From Molossus alvarezi (lineage: Eukaryota; Chordata; Mammalia; Chiroptera; Molossidae), in NCBI GenBank assembly GCA_037176705.1, contig CM073907.1, positions 15,965,001 to 16,029,000 on the forward strand: 64,000 bases of DNA, given 5' to 3'. The translations under genes and the position numbers were made by a program. The notes beneath the pieces were generated by a model. That model saw only the letters and a list, made by a program, of their open reading frames with translations. It ran no database searches and was not told where the DNA came from. Positions within the stretch are counted from its first letter, which is position 1. Every line of letters starts with the position of its first letter. Shown here one piece after another: positions 34,311-46,852 of this stretch.

Positions 34311-36912
34311 GGCTATTCAAGGTCTGTTTTTCTTTCATATGAACTTTTGAAGTATTTATTCTAGTTTTGTGAAGTATGTCATTGGTATTTTAATGGGGAT
34401 TTCATAGAATCTATAGATTGCTTTGGATAGTATGGATATCTTAATGATGTTAATTCTTCCAATCCATGAATAAGATATTTTCTTCCACTATTTTATATCT
34501 TCTTCTATTTCTGTTTTCAATGACCTTAAGTTTCTGAGATTAGGTTCTTTATTTTTTTTGGTTAAGTTTTTTCCTAGGTATCTTAATTTTTTTGTCACGA
34601 TGGTAAATGGGATTGATTTTTAGTATCTCGTTCTGTGAATTTATCATTGGTGTGTGAGAATGCCATCAATTTCTTGACATTAATTTGCTATCCTGCTGCT
34701 TTGTCAAATTTATTTATTAAGTCTGGTAAATTGTTGATGGAGTCTTTGGTGTTGTATATGTGTAGTATTATTTCTGACAGGTATAAGATGATTATTTGTG
34801 AATAATAAGATTTTCACTTCCTTCTTTCAATTTGGATCCCTTTTATTTTTCCTTCCTGTCTGATTGCTGTGGCTAAGACTTCCAGTACTATGTTAACTAA
34901 GAGTGGCAAAAGTGGTCATTCTTGTCTTGTTCCTGTTCATAAGAGAAATGCTTTTAATTTTTGACCATTGAGTATAATGTTGTCTGTAGATTTTTTATAT
35001 ATTGACCTTATTATGTCAAGATAGTATCCCTCTATTTCCAGATTGCTCTGTGTTTTATCAGAAATTGGTGCTGGATTTGTTGAATGATTTTTCAAGTGTC
35101 TATTGATATGATCATATGATTTTTATCTTTCTTTTTGTTTATGTGATATATCGTTCATATTGTACCAGCCTTGCATCCCTGGAATGAATCCAACTTGACA
35201 CAGTGAATAATTTTTTTGATGTAATTCTGGATTCGATTTGCTAGTATTTTGTTCAGGATTTTGACATCTGTGTTCATCAGGAATATTGGTCTGTAGTTTT
35301 CTTTCTCTGTGTTGTCTTTTTCCTGTTTTGGAATTAGAATTATGCTGGTCTCATAAAATGAGTTTGAAAGTTTATTCTTGAATTTTTTGAAATAGTTTGA
35401 GGAGAATGGATATTAGTTCTTCTTTGAATGTTCAGTAAAATTTCCCCTAAAGCCATCTGGGCCTGGGCTTTTGTTTGCTGGGAGAGTCTTGATTACATCT
35501 TCAATTTCTTTTGTTGTTCTTGGTCTGTTCAAGTTTTCTCTCTTTTCCAGGTTCGCCTTTGGGAGACTATGTGTTTCTAGAAATTTGTTCATTTTGCTTA
35601 GATTGTCTAATTTGTTGCCATATAATTATTCAAAGTATTTATTAACGATCATTTTATATTTTTGTGGTGTCAGTTGTTACTTCCCCTCTTTCATATCTGA
35701 TTTTGTGTATTTGGGTTCTCTCTTTGTTTCTTGGTGAGTCTACCTAATGGTCCATCAATCTTATTGATCTTTTCAAAGAACCAGTTCTTTGTTTTATAGG
35801 TCCATTTTTTTTTTTTTTTTTTGTCTCCATGTTATTTTTTTCTTCTCTGATCTTTATTATTACCTTCCTTCTAATTGCTCTGGGGTTTTCTTTCTGTTTG
35901 CTTTCTAGTTCTTTAAGTTGTGAGGTTAGATAGTCTATTAGAAATTTTTCTTGCTTCTTGAGGTAGGCCTGTAGTGCTATGAACTTCCCTCTCAGAACTA
36001 CTTTTTCTGCATCCCATAGACTTTGTGTAGTTGTGTGTTCATTTACATTGGTTTCTAGAAAGTTTTTAATTTCCTCCTTGATCTCAATGATAACTCATTC
36101 ATTGTTCAATAACATGCTATTTAGCCTTCATGTTTTGTAATGTGTTTGCTTGTTGCAATTGATTTCTAGTTGCATGTCATTGTAATCTGAGAAGATGTTT
36201 GATATGATTTTAATCTTCTTGAATTTGTAGAGACATAGTTTGTGTCCTAACATGATGTCTATTTTTGAGAAAGTCCCATGTGCACTTTAGAAGAATATGA
36301 ATTCTGCACTCTTGGGTGTAATTCTCTGCAAATATCTATTAAACCCATTTGATCTAGTGCTTCATTTAGAGTTTGTGTTTTCTTGTTTATTTTTTTGTCT
36401 AGAAGATCTATCCAATGATGTAGCAGGGTAGTGAAGTCCCCTGCTTTGATTGTATTGATATTGATTTCTCCTTTGAAATCATCCAAAAGATTATTTGTAT
36501 ATGTTGGTGCTTTTAAATTGGGCGCATATATGTTTACCAATATTTTAACTTCCTGTTGGATAGATCCTTTCAGTATTAGGTAGTGGCCTTCTTTGTTTCT
36601 AGTTATAGCCTTCATTTTGAAATCTACTTTATCAGATATGAGTGTTGCTACCCCCCCTTTTTTTTTTTTGCTTTCTGTTTACTTGAAAGATTTTATTTCA
36701 TCCCGTCACGTTCAACTTATGTCAGTCTTTTATTGTGAGAATGGTTTCTAGTAAACAACATATATGTGATTGTGCTTTCTTATAAAGTCAGCTACTCTGT
36801 GTCTTTTATTGGAACATTCAAACCATTCACATAGGTTGATAATGTATATATACTTATTTATTGCCATTTTTGTTTAGTGTGGTTCTGTTTTTCTTCCTAT
36901 TTATTATAATAA

Positions 36913-37821
36913 TTACAGCAGTTCTTTTAGCATATCTTGCAGTGCTGGTTTGGTGTTAATATATTCCCTTAACCTTCCTCTTTTTTTGATCTAGAAATCT
37001 CTTTATTTGACCTTCTATTTTGACTGATAGCCTTGCTGAATAGAGTAGTCTTCGATTCAGATTCCTGTTTTTCATGTCCTTGATTACTACATGCCACTAC
37101 CCTCTGCCCTGTAGTGTTTCAGTTGAGAAGTCAGCTAAGAGCCTTATGAGGTTTCCTTTGTAGGTAACCTATTGCTTACCTCTTGCTCTCTTTAGGATTC
37201 TCTCTTTGTTTTTCATTTTTGGCTTTTTAATTATTATGTGTCTTAGTATAGGCCTGTTTAATTTCTTCTTACTTGGGGCTCTCTGTGCTTCTTAAACTTG
37301 AATGCCTTCTTCCTTTACCAAGTTAGGAAAGTTTTCTCTCACTATTTCTTCAAATATATTCTCAAAACCTTGCCCATTTTCTTCGACTTCAGGGACTGCT
37401 ATGATTTGAATGCTATTACATTTCCAGTTGTCTCATAGTTCTCTTAAGCTGTTTTCCTGTTTTTTAATGGTTTTTTCTTTTAGGTTTTCTGAATGGTTGA
37501 TTTTATTCTACTTTGTCTTCTAATTCACTGATCCGGTCATCAGCTTCCTCTACTCTGCTGGTTAGTCTTTTCAATGTGTTCTTTATTTCTGGTGTGTAAT
37601 TCCTCATTTCCTTCCCCTTGGTTGGTTGTCTATGTTTCTATATCTTTATGCATGGTGATGATGTCCTTACACATACTATTGAGCTTCCTCAAGATCATGA
37701 TTCTGAACTTTACCTCTAATAATTTGCTTAGCTGCATTTTATTTATCTCATCTTTGATAGAGTTCTCTTGCTCTTTTTGGGGGGATTTGCGTCTTCTTCT
37801 TCTTCTTCTTCTTCTTCTTCT

Positions 37822-37857
<36 letters not shown>

Positions 37858-37860
37858 TTT
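36913..37860 (-). pseudogene. L1-C ORF1, degenerate
   Basis: Positioned and ordered like L1-B ORF1, with readable pieces of the coiled coil and C-terminal domain. A (TTC)n tract with a long T run at 37,793-37,852 sits at its 5' end and destroys the N-terminus. Confidence 0.8.
37793..37852. repeat. (TTC)n plus poly-T tract
   Basis: About ten cttctt units are followed by roughly 28 T. The tract is absent from the same place in L1-B (25,680-25,700), so it expanded after the duplication. Confidence 0.9.
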
Positions 37861-39223
37861 TGGCTATCACAGTGGGCTCTAGAGCCTGCCAAGTTTTCCC
37901 TGTTGCTGTTGGTGTTCTGTTGTTTGTGGCTCCCTCTACTAGGTTTGGATGAGCCTGGATGGGCCCAAGTTAAACACCACTGTCAAGGCTTACATTCCTG
38001 GGTAGATTTGCAAGCCCAGGAACAGTTTAGTTATCCTCTAGCTTTTTCCATAGTCTCAGTTACTCAGTACCTTGGGATGTATCCCTGGTGTTCTGCATAA
38101 GAGGATTTTCAAAGTGTAGGATAGATGCTGCTTGTTAATAAGCCTCAATTTGCATTTGTTTGCCTCACCTGGGACCGGCTGAATCTCTGAGGGGAGCATT
38201 GCCGCTGTTCCCCACAGATCTGGGAAGGAATGCACTGGCCACCTTCAATTTTGGCCACAACTCAGCAATAACTGAGTGCCCTCCAAATCCTGGGTGTCCT
38301 AACGGATTTTCAGCCCTGTTTGCCCTCCCTTTGCTGTAGCACCCAGGTGAGTGGCTGTGGCTATTTTAGAGCTCTGTCTTGTTTTTCTGCTCTGTGGAAT
38401 TGGCTTGGTCTGTATTTTTTATAGGGTGCTTCTCAGAGCTAAGCTGCTGCTGTCCATGGGCTCCCAGCCTGCCACCCTCTCGCACCTCCACATATCCTAC
38501 CAATGGCCCTGGTTATATGGTTCAATCCTACTGCTTTTCTGTTGCTTTATTTCTGAGGCATTGTCTTTACTTTGCTAGTAATTCCCATTTGGTCCTGGGA
38601 GATAGTCTTCAGAGCTGTTATTTATTCTGCCTCCATTTCCACATCCTCTATGTCTATCTTGTGTGCAGCTGGGTCCCACAGGCCTTTTTGTTGTTTCTGC
38701 ACCCTGCATGTTTAATGGGAAACTGTATTGCACAGTGCATTTGGAAACCGGGCTCTATGCCTATATTATGTGCCACTGGGTCGCACACTCTTCTCTGGTG
38801 CTTCAGCATCTCACAGGTCCCACTGGTAATTGGATGTCATAGTCCCTGCTGGGTCACATAGAACTCTCTGGTGCCCCCACACCCTGCAGTTCCTACAGGG
38901 AGACAGCTGAGTTGCACCAGTCTCTCTAGGCCTCCTAAAAGACATTTTACATTGTTAGAGCATGGAAAATAAATTATTAAATCTTTTCACAACAGAGACC
39001 ATAATTTGCTCAGGCTGGAAAAATATCAATAGTGGTGAGGTAGAGAGGGTATATTACATTTATATCAACTGATGTTTAACAGTCATAGCTTTAGCTGTAA
39101 TTGATATTGAATACATGTTCAGGCACATTTTTCTAAAATGCTCTGAAATCCTGACTTTCATTTGGTTCCTAAACTTTACACTGTCAAATGTTCTATCTGA
39201 CTGAAAAATGTTAAAATAGTCCT

Positions 39224-39381
39224 AGCCATTTAGGTCAGTGGCTGGAGAATCCTCCCTCAAACTTAAGAGTGGTGGGTTTGATTTCTACCAATGGCACTTT
39301 ACTCAGTAGCGGTACACTCGAGGTCCCAATTGGGATGGTGGGGAGGAAGACAATAGATGTGTCTCTCTCACATTGAAGTTC

Positions 39382-39430
<49 letters not shown>

Positions 39431-39480
39431 TTCCTTTCACTCTATCTGAAAAAATCAATGTTATAATATTCTAGGCTAAG
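39224..39480 (+). mobile_element. VES-like SINE, unit C copy of the shared first SINE
   Basis: Same site as 7,090 and 27,047. The CT-rich body has expanded to about 19 CT units. Confidence 0.75.
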
Positions 39481-39519
39481 ATTCTTTTCAAAAATGTTAA
39501 ATAAAAAAAAACAAAAACC

Positions 39520-39700
39520 CTGTCTGTGCTGGCTCAGTGGTAGTGTTGTTAACAGTACTAAATGTTACAGGTTAGTTTCCTAGTAAATAGTGGTTGGCAA
39601 GTTTTATCCTAAGTCCCAGTCAGGGCTCCTGCAGGAGACAACAGCTTCAGCTTCATGCATCTCTCTTTCTTAGTTGCCAGACCCTAAATAAAACTATGGA
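39520..39700 (+). mobile_element. Second shared SINE, unit C copy
   Basis: It reads ctgtgctggctcagtggtag, cccagtcagggctcctgcag, and ends ccctaaataaaact. Its head is the best preserved of the three copies. Confidence 0.7.
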
Positions 39701-40032
39701 GGTCCCTCACAGACACAATGAAGACCAATAAAACAAATACATTTCAGTGTACATGAGCAACAAATACAATGAAACAAAAATTATTGCATATTTTTTAATA
39801 AGAAAAAATGATGGCACTGCCACTTTATCCCCAAAGCAATCTATTATCTTAAAAATTGTAATAAGAAAATAATTCAAAATCATTTCAACTATTCCAGAGT
39901 CACAAGCCTTAATTTTCCATTTTTTGATTGGAATTTAATGTAGGGTAAGATGCCATCTGGCTTCTTAAATCTAATTCTGTGACATATTCAAGCTGTCATT
40001 TCTTCTTATCACATCTCTTATATGACTGCCTG

Positions 40033-40350
40033 TAAGAGCCAAGGATTTGTCTTTATTTTACTTGCAATTCCTGTTTGGTCTTGGAAGACTGTCTTTGTAG
40101 CTTCCATTCACTTTGTATCCATTTCCACATCCTCTATGCATATATTCTGCACAGCTGGGTCACACAGGCCTCTCTGGTACCCCTGCACCATGCAGGACTC
40201 ACGGGTAACTGGATGGCACTGTCCCTTTGGGGACCCTGGACTATGCCTATGTTATGGGCTGCTGGGTCGCACAGGTTTCTCTGGTGCTTCAGCACCCCCC
40301 AAGACCTGCGGGTAACTGGATTGTACAGTCCCTGCTGGGTCGCACAGGCT
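40033..40350 (-). mobile_element. Detached L1 5' UTR fragment, unit C
   Basis: Counterpart of 27,852-28,165 (caattcctgtttggtcttgg, ttctgcacagctgggtcaca, cctatgttatgggctgctgg). Confidence 0.8.
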
Positions 40351-40894
40351 ATCTTAAATATTCTGGTCTTAAAAAAACAAAACAAAAAAACAAACAAACA
40401 TTGTAATATCTTTTAGTTTGGGAAAACATTAGCAGCCGTTATTTGATAGCAGTCCTGTTGAAATTAAGAGAGTATCCATTAAAAACTGAACTTGCAGAGG
40501 GTGGACCTAATCCAAACAAAGAAACAAAAATAACTAAAATGCCAGGTATCATTTATTATATATTTCTTTGACTAGGCAGTCCAAATACAGATCCTAACAG
40601 TGCTATTGATCAAAATACTCTCTCAAAGGACAAAAGAGTTTTCATGCAAATTTTAATGTCTAAACCATGTGACAAATTCTCCTACAAAACACAGAATGTT
40701 AGTGGCAATGTGATACATCAAGAGGAATTTTACGTTAATATGGGCTCCAAAGGAATGTTTTCCACACTGAGAAACTGCCGCATTTGTTCCTACACATGAA
40801 TCCATAAAACAGACCGTGATCAGGAATACTGTTCATATACAACTTGCTTTCAATTTGGTTTGCTAATTTTCAGGTTAACCATAATTTTAAGTAG
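40351..40894. other. Unit C spacer, no gene recognised
   Basis: Collinear with 28,166-28,689, with scattered substitutions. Confidence 0.6.
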
Positions 40895-41277
40895 TGCATC
40901 AGTGACACATTCCACAGAACTAGAACAAATATTTTAAAAGTTCATGTGGAAGGGTATTCAAAGGCCCTGAATAGCCACAGCAATCTTGAAAAAGAAGGAC
41001 AAATTAGGTTGGACCACAATACCAGACATCAGGTTATACTACAAAGCTACTGTAATAAAAACAAATAAACAGACAAACAAACAAAAACTGCTGCTGGCAC
41101 AAAGACATATGGAACAGAACATAGAAACCAGAAATGGACCCATGACATTATGCTCAATTAATATTTGATAAAGGAGGCAAGAACATTCAATGAAATAAAG
41201 ACAACCACTTTAATAAATGCTGTTGAAAAAATTGGACAGCTATATGCAAAAAAATGAAACCAGACCATCAACTTACA

Positions 41278-41318
<41 letters not shown>

Positions 41319-42515
41319 CAAAAAAAATAAAAGAATTAAACGTGATCCGTGAATCCACAAAAATTCTAGAAGAAAATGTAGGCAACAATATTTCAGACAT
41401 CATATGCAGCAGCATTTTCACTGATACATCACGTAAGGCAACAGAAACAAAGGAGGAAATGAACACATGAAACTAAATAAAACTCAAAAGCTTCTGCATA
41501 TCAAAAACAAAAGCAAAGACAAAAACAATCATCAAAATGGAAATGCAACACACTGTGTAAGAAAGCATCATTGCCAATGATATATCAGATAAGTAGTTAA
41601 TTTCCAAAATACATAGAGTACTCATACAACTCAACGAAAGAAAGACAAGAACCCACCTAAAAAATGGCAAAAGAACTACATAGACACCTCTCCAAACAGG
41701 ACATACGTATGGCTAAGAAACATATGACGAAATGCTCAACATCACTAATCATCAGAGAGATGCAAGTTAAAACAACAGTGAGAAATAACCTCACACCTGT
41801 CAAAATGGCCACCATCAACAAATCATCAATCAAGTGTGGGCAAGCATATGGAGTAAAGGGGAATCTAGTATACTGCTGGTGGGAATGTAGATACATGAAG
41901 CCACTATGGAAAACACTATGGTGTCATCTCAAAACATTAAACATTGAACTACCTTTTAACACAGTTATCCCACTTCTAGGGATATACCCTAAGAAGCCTG
42001 AAAGACGAATCCGAAAGAATATATGTACCCCCATGTTTTTAGCAGCACTAATACAATAGCTAAGATCTGGAAACAGCCCAAGTGTCCTTCCATAGATAAA
42101 TGGATAAAAATGTGTTAGTACATATATACAATGGCATACTATGCAGCTGTAAGAAAGAAAGATATCTCATCCTTTGAGATGACATGGAGGGACCTGGAAA
42201 GTATTATCCTAAGCAAAACCAGGCAAACAGCAAAAGACAAATACCATATGATCTCACTTATTTGGGGAATATAATGAACATAAGAGTCTGAAGAAATGGG
42301 TAGACCCAGAGACATAGAAGTAGGGTACAGAAGAGCGTGCGGGGGTGTTTAGAGATAAATTATATAACATATATGCATGTAGGTATAACCAATGGAGTGG
42401 ACAACAAAGCTGGGGACAAGGTGGGAGGGATGGAGAGGAGGGTGTCAATGAGGTAAAAAGGAAGAAACATCTGTAACAAAAATAAAATGTAAAAAAAAAA
42501 AAAAAGATGTCAGTT
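40895..42515 (+). mobile_element. 5'-truncated LINE-1 3' fragment, plus strand (unit C copy)
   Basis: The same truncation point and orientation as 28,690-30,600, without the internal SINE. Readable ORF2 pieces include [15 protein letters not shown] and [20 protein letters not shown]. An (AC)n tract at about 41,279-41,313 is longer than the one in unit B (29,349-29,369). Confidence 0.9.
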
Positions 42516-42573
42516 AAAAAAAAACAACAAAAACAGGTATATCACTATCATTCATAACAAATTGTGGTCATTG

Positions 42574-42826
42574 CCCTGGCCAGTTTGGCTCAGCGGTTAG
42601 AGCGTCCGGCTGTGGTCCGGAGAGACCCGGGTTTGGTTCCCGCTAAGGGCACGTACTTCAGTTGCAGTTTGTCCCCAGCCCTGGTTGGTCGTGCGGGTGG
42701 CAGCCACTTGATGTGTCCCTTTCACATCGATGTTTCCCTCTCTCTCTTTTCCTCTCTCTCCCTCCCACTCTGTCTGTACAAAAAATGGAAAAATGTCCTC
42801 GGGTGAGGATAAAAAAAAAAAAAAAA
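42574..42826 (+). mobile_element. Young VES-like SINE, unit C only
   Basis: A complete head (cctggccagtttggctcagc, ggttagagcgtccggctgtg), a CT-rich body, the tail motif gtcctcgggtgaggataaaa and an A run. A 14-bp target-site duplication, ttgtggtcattgcc, is exact at 42,562-42,575 and 42,828-42,841. The unit B site is empty. Confidence 0.95.
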
Positions 42827-42841
42827 GTTGTGGTCATTGCC

Positions 42842-44704
42842 ATACATAGCAAGTCCTTGACTTACCTCCCTTCCCAGGACTGCTTCTCCTTGGATCTTCA
42901 GAAAGGGCAGATCTTAGAAGGAGGTGCTCCACATCCTCAAAATAGACCACTTTTAACCGGAGTGAGTCCCATGTAGAACTTTTGTGAAGGTATAAATATA
43001 TCCACCAATATCTGTGTTGAAATAACGTATTTTTCCTTTAGTGGAGGAACATTGGTTAATGATCGTTTTCATTATTGTTGACAAATATTTACTAAGCAGT
43101 TTTAACTTTAGAAGTACTGATGTTAGTCCTAATGAATAAAATTGTCACTTTATATGACATTCGTACAATTCACAGAGTTATTGTGCAAAACCAAGAAACC
43201 CATAAATAACACCTGATACTGTTGTGAGAGAAAGAGACCTGGTGTGTGGTAAATTGCAATAAATTAATGCAAAAATAAGTCTTCAGGATATGAGGAAAAC
43301 TGTCATTTGTTGTTCTCAATAGTATGAGTTCAAAAAAAGCATTTATAATCAATAATATCAAAGGTTTAGATTTTCACATTAAAATGTTCAACTCACAATG
43401 CATCACATAAAGGTATTACCTAGAAGAATAGTAACATACACTCATTTCAATTCACTTATACATCAACCCTCATTCTTAATCAAAAACTGTGCTCTGCTCA
43501 ATTTTAATAGTATTGAAAACTTAATATTCATTTTTCACCTTTTTTACATCAAACTATGTTTATATTCTAATTCCCTTGCTGTGAGTACTCTAAAGAAAAT
43601 GAGCATGAACATATATTGTACAATGCAAATTGGTAACTTCTGCCCATGATCACCTTATTGGTCAAACACTGTTATGGGACTATCTCCTAGAAGGTCACAC
43701 ACCTAATTATCAAAAACAGATGCTAAATCTTTAAAAACTGGAACACTGAACAACTCATCAATGAAGCTTTTCTGATACATAAATATTTCTGAACAGACAT
43801 GTTCCTTCCTTTCATACTGAGTGAAAAAAACGTAATGCATAAAATAAAAAATAACCTCCCTGAGAATTGTTCATACACATCTTTGGCAGTATTTCACTTT
43901 CCTCCTCTACACACAACAAAGAAATATACATTCAAATTGTACAGAAGTGGCTTTTACTTCTTCCCTGAATCAGAGAGTCATTTGGGAACCTACATGGATC
44001 TCTGCACATTCCCCTGATACACTGTCCCCAGTACAAAGTTTTCTACAAAAAACAAACCAACAAACAGAAAGAAACAAACAACAACACCACAGGCTGGAAA
44101 TGCTCACACCAAAATATAAATGCTTTGCATATTTATATACCGAGAACAAGTTCCTTCCAAGTCAGTCCTAAAATATAAAGTGTTTCTTCATGAATTTTGT
44201 GTATTTTTCATGATTTGTATTTTGCTCTGAAGTTTACAACATTCTCCAATATCTTATGAGAAATTATACTGATTTTTAAAATAAATGAACATGTGTTATT
44301 AATCATTAATTATGTAGAAATCACCACTTTGAACAGATATCATCTTCTTGGCCCCAAAGAGCAACATTCCAATCTGTGATCAATGAAATTGCGTTTGGCA
44401 TAGAAAAGCTGGGGGAATAGAGGCAAATAGTAATAATGGTAAAGCAGTCTGCATGTTGCTTGAAGTTTATGGCATTTCCCTGAAAGGTGCTCATGAATGT
44501 TTTGCACAGTATTTATTTCATTAATTATTATAATGGCAATAACTGCTAGTATTTACATGCCATTTGCATTATCAATATGAACTCCTAATCTAACCAATTA
44601 CATAGTTTATTTTGCCTATACAAGTTTTTAATAATATTGGAGATATTTCTATACATCCATAATACTGTTTTTTCACTCCTATTGTTTCATTATTTTTAAA
44701 AAGG
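42842..44704. other. Unit C spacer, second part; no gene recognised
   Basis: Collinear with 30,670-32,545. It ends in segment P2 (agtttattttgcctatac, gatatttctatacatccata) where L1-D inserted. Confidence 0.6.
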
Positions 44705-45605
44705 CTTCTATTTTATTAATAATTTATTTATGTTTATTAATTTATTTCTACTACAGATGTTTCTCCTTTTTTCCCCCATTGACTCTCTCCTCTCCATCCT
44801 CTCCCACCCGGTCCCCAGATTTGTTGTCTATGTCCTTCGGTTATGCATACATGCATGTAAGTTCTATGGTTGATCCCTCCCTCACTCCCCAACCTTGTGA
44901 GGAATATCAGTCTGTTCCCTACTTCTATGTCTCTGGGTCTATTTTATTCATCAGTTTATTTAGTTTATTATATTCCAGATAAACTGAGATTATGTGATCT
45001 TTGTCTTTTCTCTGCTTGGCTTGTTTCACTTAAAATAATACCTTCCAGTGCCCTCTATGTCATCTCAAAGGATAAGAGATTTTTCTTTCTTACAGCTGCA
45101 TAAAACTGTATTGTGTATATGTACCACAGCTTTTTAATCCATTCATCTACTGATGGACATTTGGGTTGTTTCCAGATCTTAGCTATTGTAAATAGTGTTG
45201 CTATGAACATGAGGGTACATATATTTGTTCTGAGTGGTCTTTCAGGCTTTTTAGGGTACATTTCTAAAATTGGGATCACTGGGTCAAATGGCAGTTCAAT
45301 ATTTAATTTTTTAGGTAACCCCATAGTGTTTTCCATAGTGGCTGCACCAGTCTGCATTCCCACCATCAGTGTCCTAGGGTCTCCTTTCCTCCACACCCTT
45401 TCCAGCACTTGTATGGTGGTTTGTTGAAGGTGGCCATTGTGACAGGTGTAATGTGATACCTCATAGTAGTTTTAATTTGCATCTCTCTGATGATTCACTA
45501 CATTGAGCATTTTTTTATGTGTCTCTTGGTTATTTGTATGCCCTGTGTGGAGAGGTGTCTCTTTAGTTCCTCTACCCAATTTTAACTGGGTTCTTTGTCT
45601 TCCTA

Positions 45606-45725
45606 CAACCCAATCAGGGCTGGGGACAAATTGCAACCGAGGTACATGCCCTTAGCCAGAACTGAACCCGGGTCTCCGTGAACCCCAGGCCGACACCTTT
45701 GCCTCTGAGACAAACTGGCCAGGGG
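45606..45725 (-). mobile_element. VES-like SINE in L1-D, tail half deleted
   Basis: Only the head-proximal half remains (caaattgcaaccgaggtaca to gagacaaactggccaggg). It joins L1 sequence directly at cttcctacaaccc. The same insertion is complete in L1-C at 33,440-33,700, so the missing half is a later deletion. Confidence 0.88.
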
Positions 45726-46756
45726 TGTCTTCTTTTCTTTGAGTTGTGTTAGCACTCTATATATTTTGGAAATAAACCACTTGTCTAATGTATCATTTGC
45801 AATTATGCTTTCCCCTATAGTGAGTTCTTTTACTGTTCTGATGGTTGTTTCTTTTGCTATACAGAAGCTTTTAAGTTTGATGTAGTCCCATGTGTTTATT
45901 TTGTTTTGTGTTTCTGTTACCTTAGGTGTTTTATCAGTGAAAATTCTGCAGCATATGATGTGTAAAATTTTGTTGCCTGCATTTTCTTCTAGGATTTTTA
46001 TGAACTCACAATCACATTTAAGTATTTTATTCATTTTGATTTTATTCTTGTGTATGGTATATGTTGGTGGTCTAGGTTCATTTTTTGTACATAGCTGTCC
46101 AATTTTCCCAATACCATTAATTAAAGAGGCTTTGTTGACTCCACTTTATGCTCTTGCCACCTTTGTCAAATATTAATTGGGCATATTGCCTTGTGTTGAT
46201 TTCTGGGTTCTCTATTCTGTTCCATTGATTTATGTGCCTATTCTCTTGCCAGTACCAGGCTGTTTTGATTACCCTGGCTTTGTCTTATAACCTGATGTCT
46301 GGTAATGTGATCTCTCCTACTTTGTTCATCTTTTTCAGGATTGCTGTGGGTATTCGGGGCCTTTTTGGTTCCATATATACTTTTGGATTATTTGTTTCAA
46401 TCTGTAAAGTATATAGTTGGTATTTTGATGAGCATTGCATTGAATCTATATATAGCTTTGGGTAGTATGAAAATTTTAATGATGTTAATTCTTCCAATCC
46501 ACGAAGAAGGTATATGCTTCCACTCTTTTATGTCTTCCTCTATTTCTTTTTTCAATGACTGGTAGTTTTCTGGGAAGAGATCCTTTATGTCTTTGGTTAA
46601 GTTTATTTCTAGTTATCTTATTTTTTTTTTACCACAATAATAAAAGATTTTTTTTCTGTGACTTTATTGTTGGTGTATAAAAATGCTGTCATTTTTAATG
46701 TTAATTTTGTACCCTGGTACTTTACCAAATTTATTTATTAAGTCTATAGATTTTTG

Positions 46757-46852
46757 TTTGTTTGTTTGTTATGTGTCTTTAGTGGCAACCGAACCCGGTT
46801 TCCTGTGGTCTGCAAGCTGATGCTCCAACCTCTGATTTAAACTGGTAAGGGC
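46757..46852 (-). mobile_element. Short SINE fragment in L1-D ORF2
   Basis: A (GTTT)n start is followed by the head complement (ggcaaccgaacccggtttcc, ctgatgctccaacctctgat, ttaaactggtaaggg). Flanks agtctatagatttttg / agtctagtagatttttg are target-site duplications, so this is a short insertion rather than a deletion product. Confidence 0.8.

Larger units (their letters stand above)
32814..36867 (-). pseudogene. L1-C ORF2, chimeric and frame-broken
   Basis: The ORF2 span runs from the start codon complement at 36,865-36,867 to the stop near 32,814. A readable endonuclease part is at 36,259-36,615 (LVNIYAPNLKAPTYTNNLL, then FKGEININTIKAGDF). The rest is broken by stops, indels, a SINE at 33,440-33,697 and small local duplications, including a stray ctgacaggtataag near 34,773. 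The crossover point lies inside this ORF. Confidence 0.88.
32550..38932 (-). mobile_element. L1-C: chimeric LINE-1, minus strand
   Basis: This full-length-sized L1 sits at the centre of the tandem duplication. From its 3' end to about 34,260 it follows L1-D (ttctatggttgatccctccc, cctgatgtctggtaatg, the same SINE at the same site). From about 34,276 to its 5' end it follows L1-B (ttttcaagattgctgtggct, attcaaggtctgttt, the tandem-repeat 5' UTR and the flank aggcctcctaaaagacattt). Its left flank equals that of L1-D and its right flank equals that of L1-B, as expected for the product of unequal crossing-over. Confidence 0.9.
38933..40032. repeat. Unit C spacer, part homologous to units A and B
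   Basis: Collinear with 26,766-27,851. It carries both shared SINEs and a longer (CT)n tract at about 39,390-39,427, and has no L1-A insertion. Confidence 0.88.

Noticed and set aside
41279..41313. (AC)n tract as a regulatory Z-DNA element
   Set aside because: It lies in the body of a truncated L1 and is shared, at shorter length, with the paralogue; simple slippage explains it.
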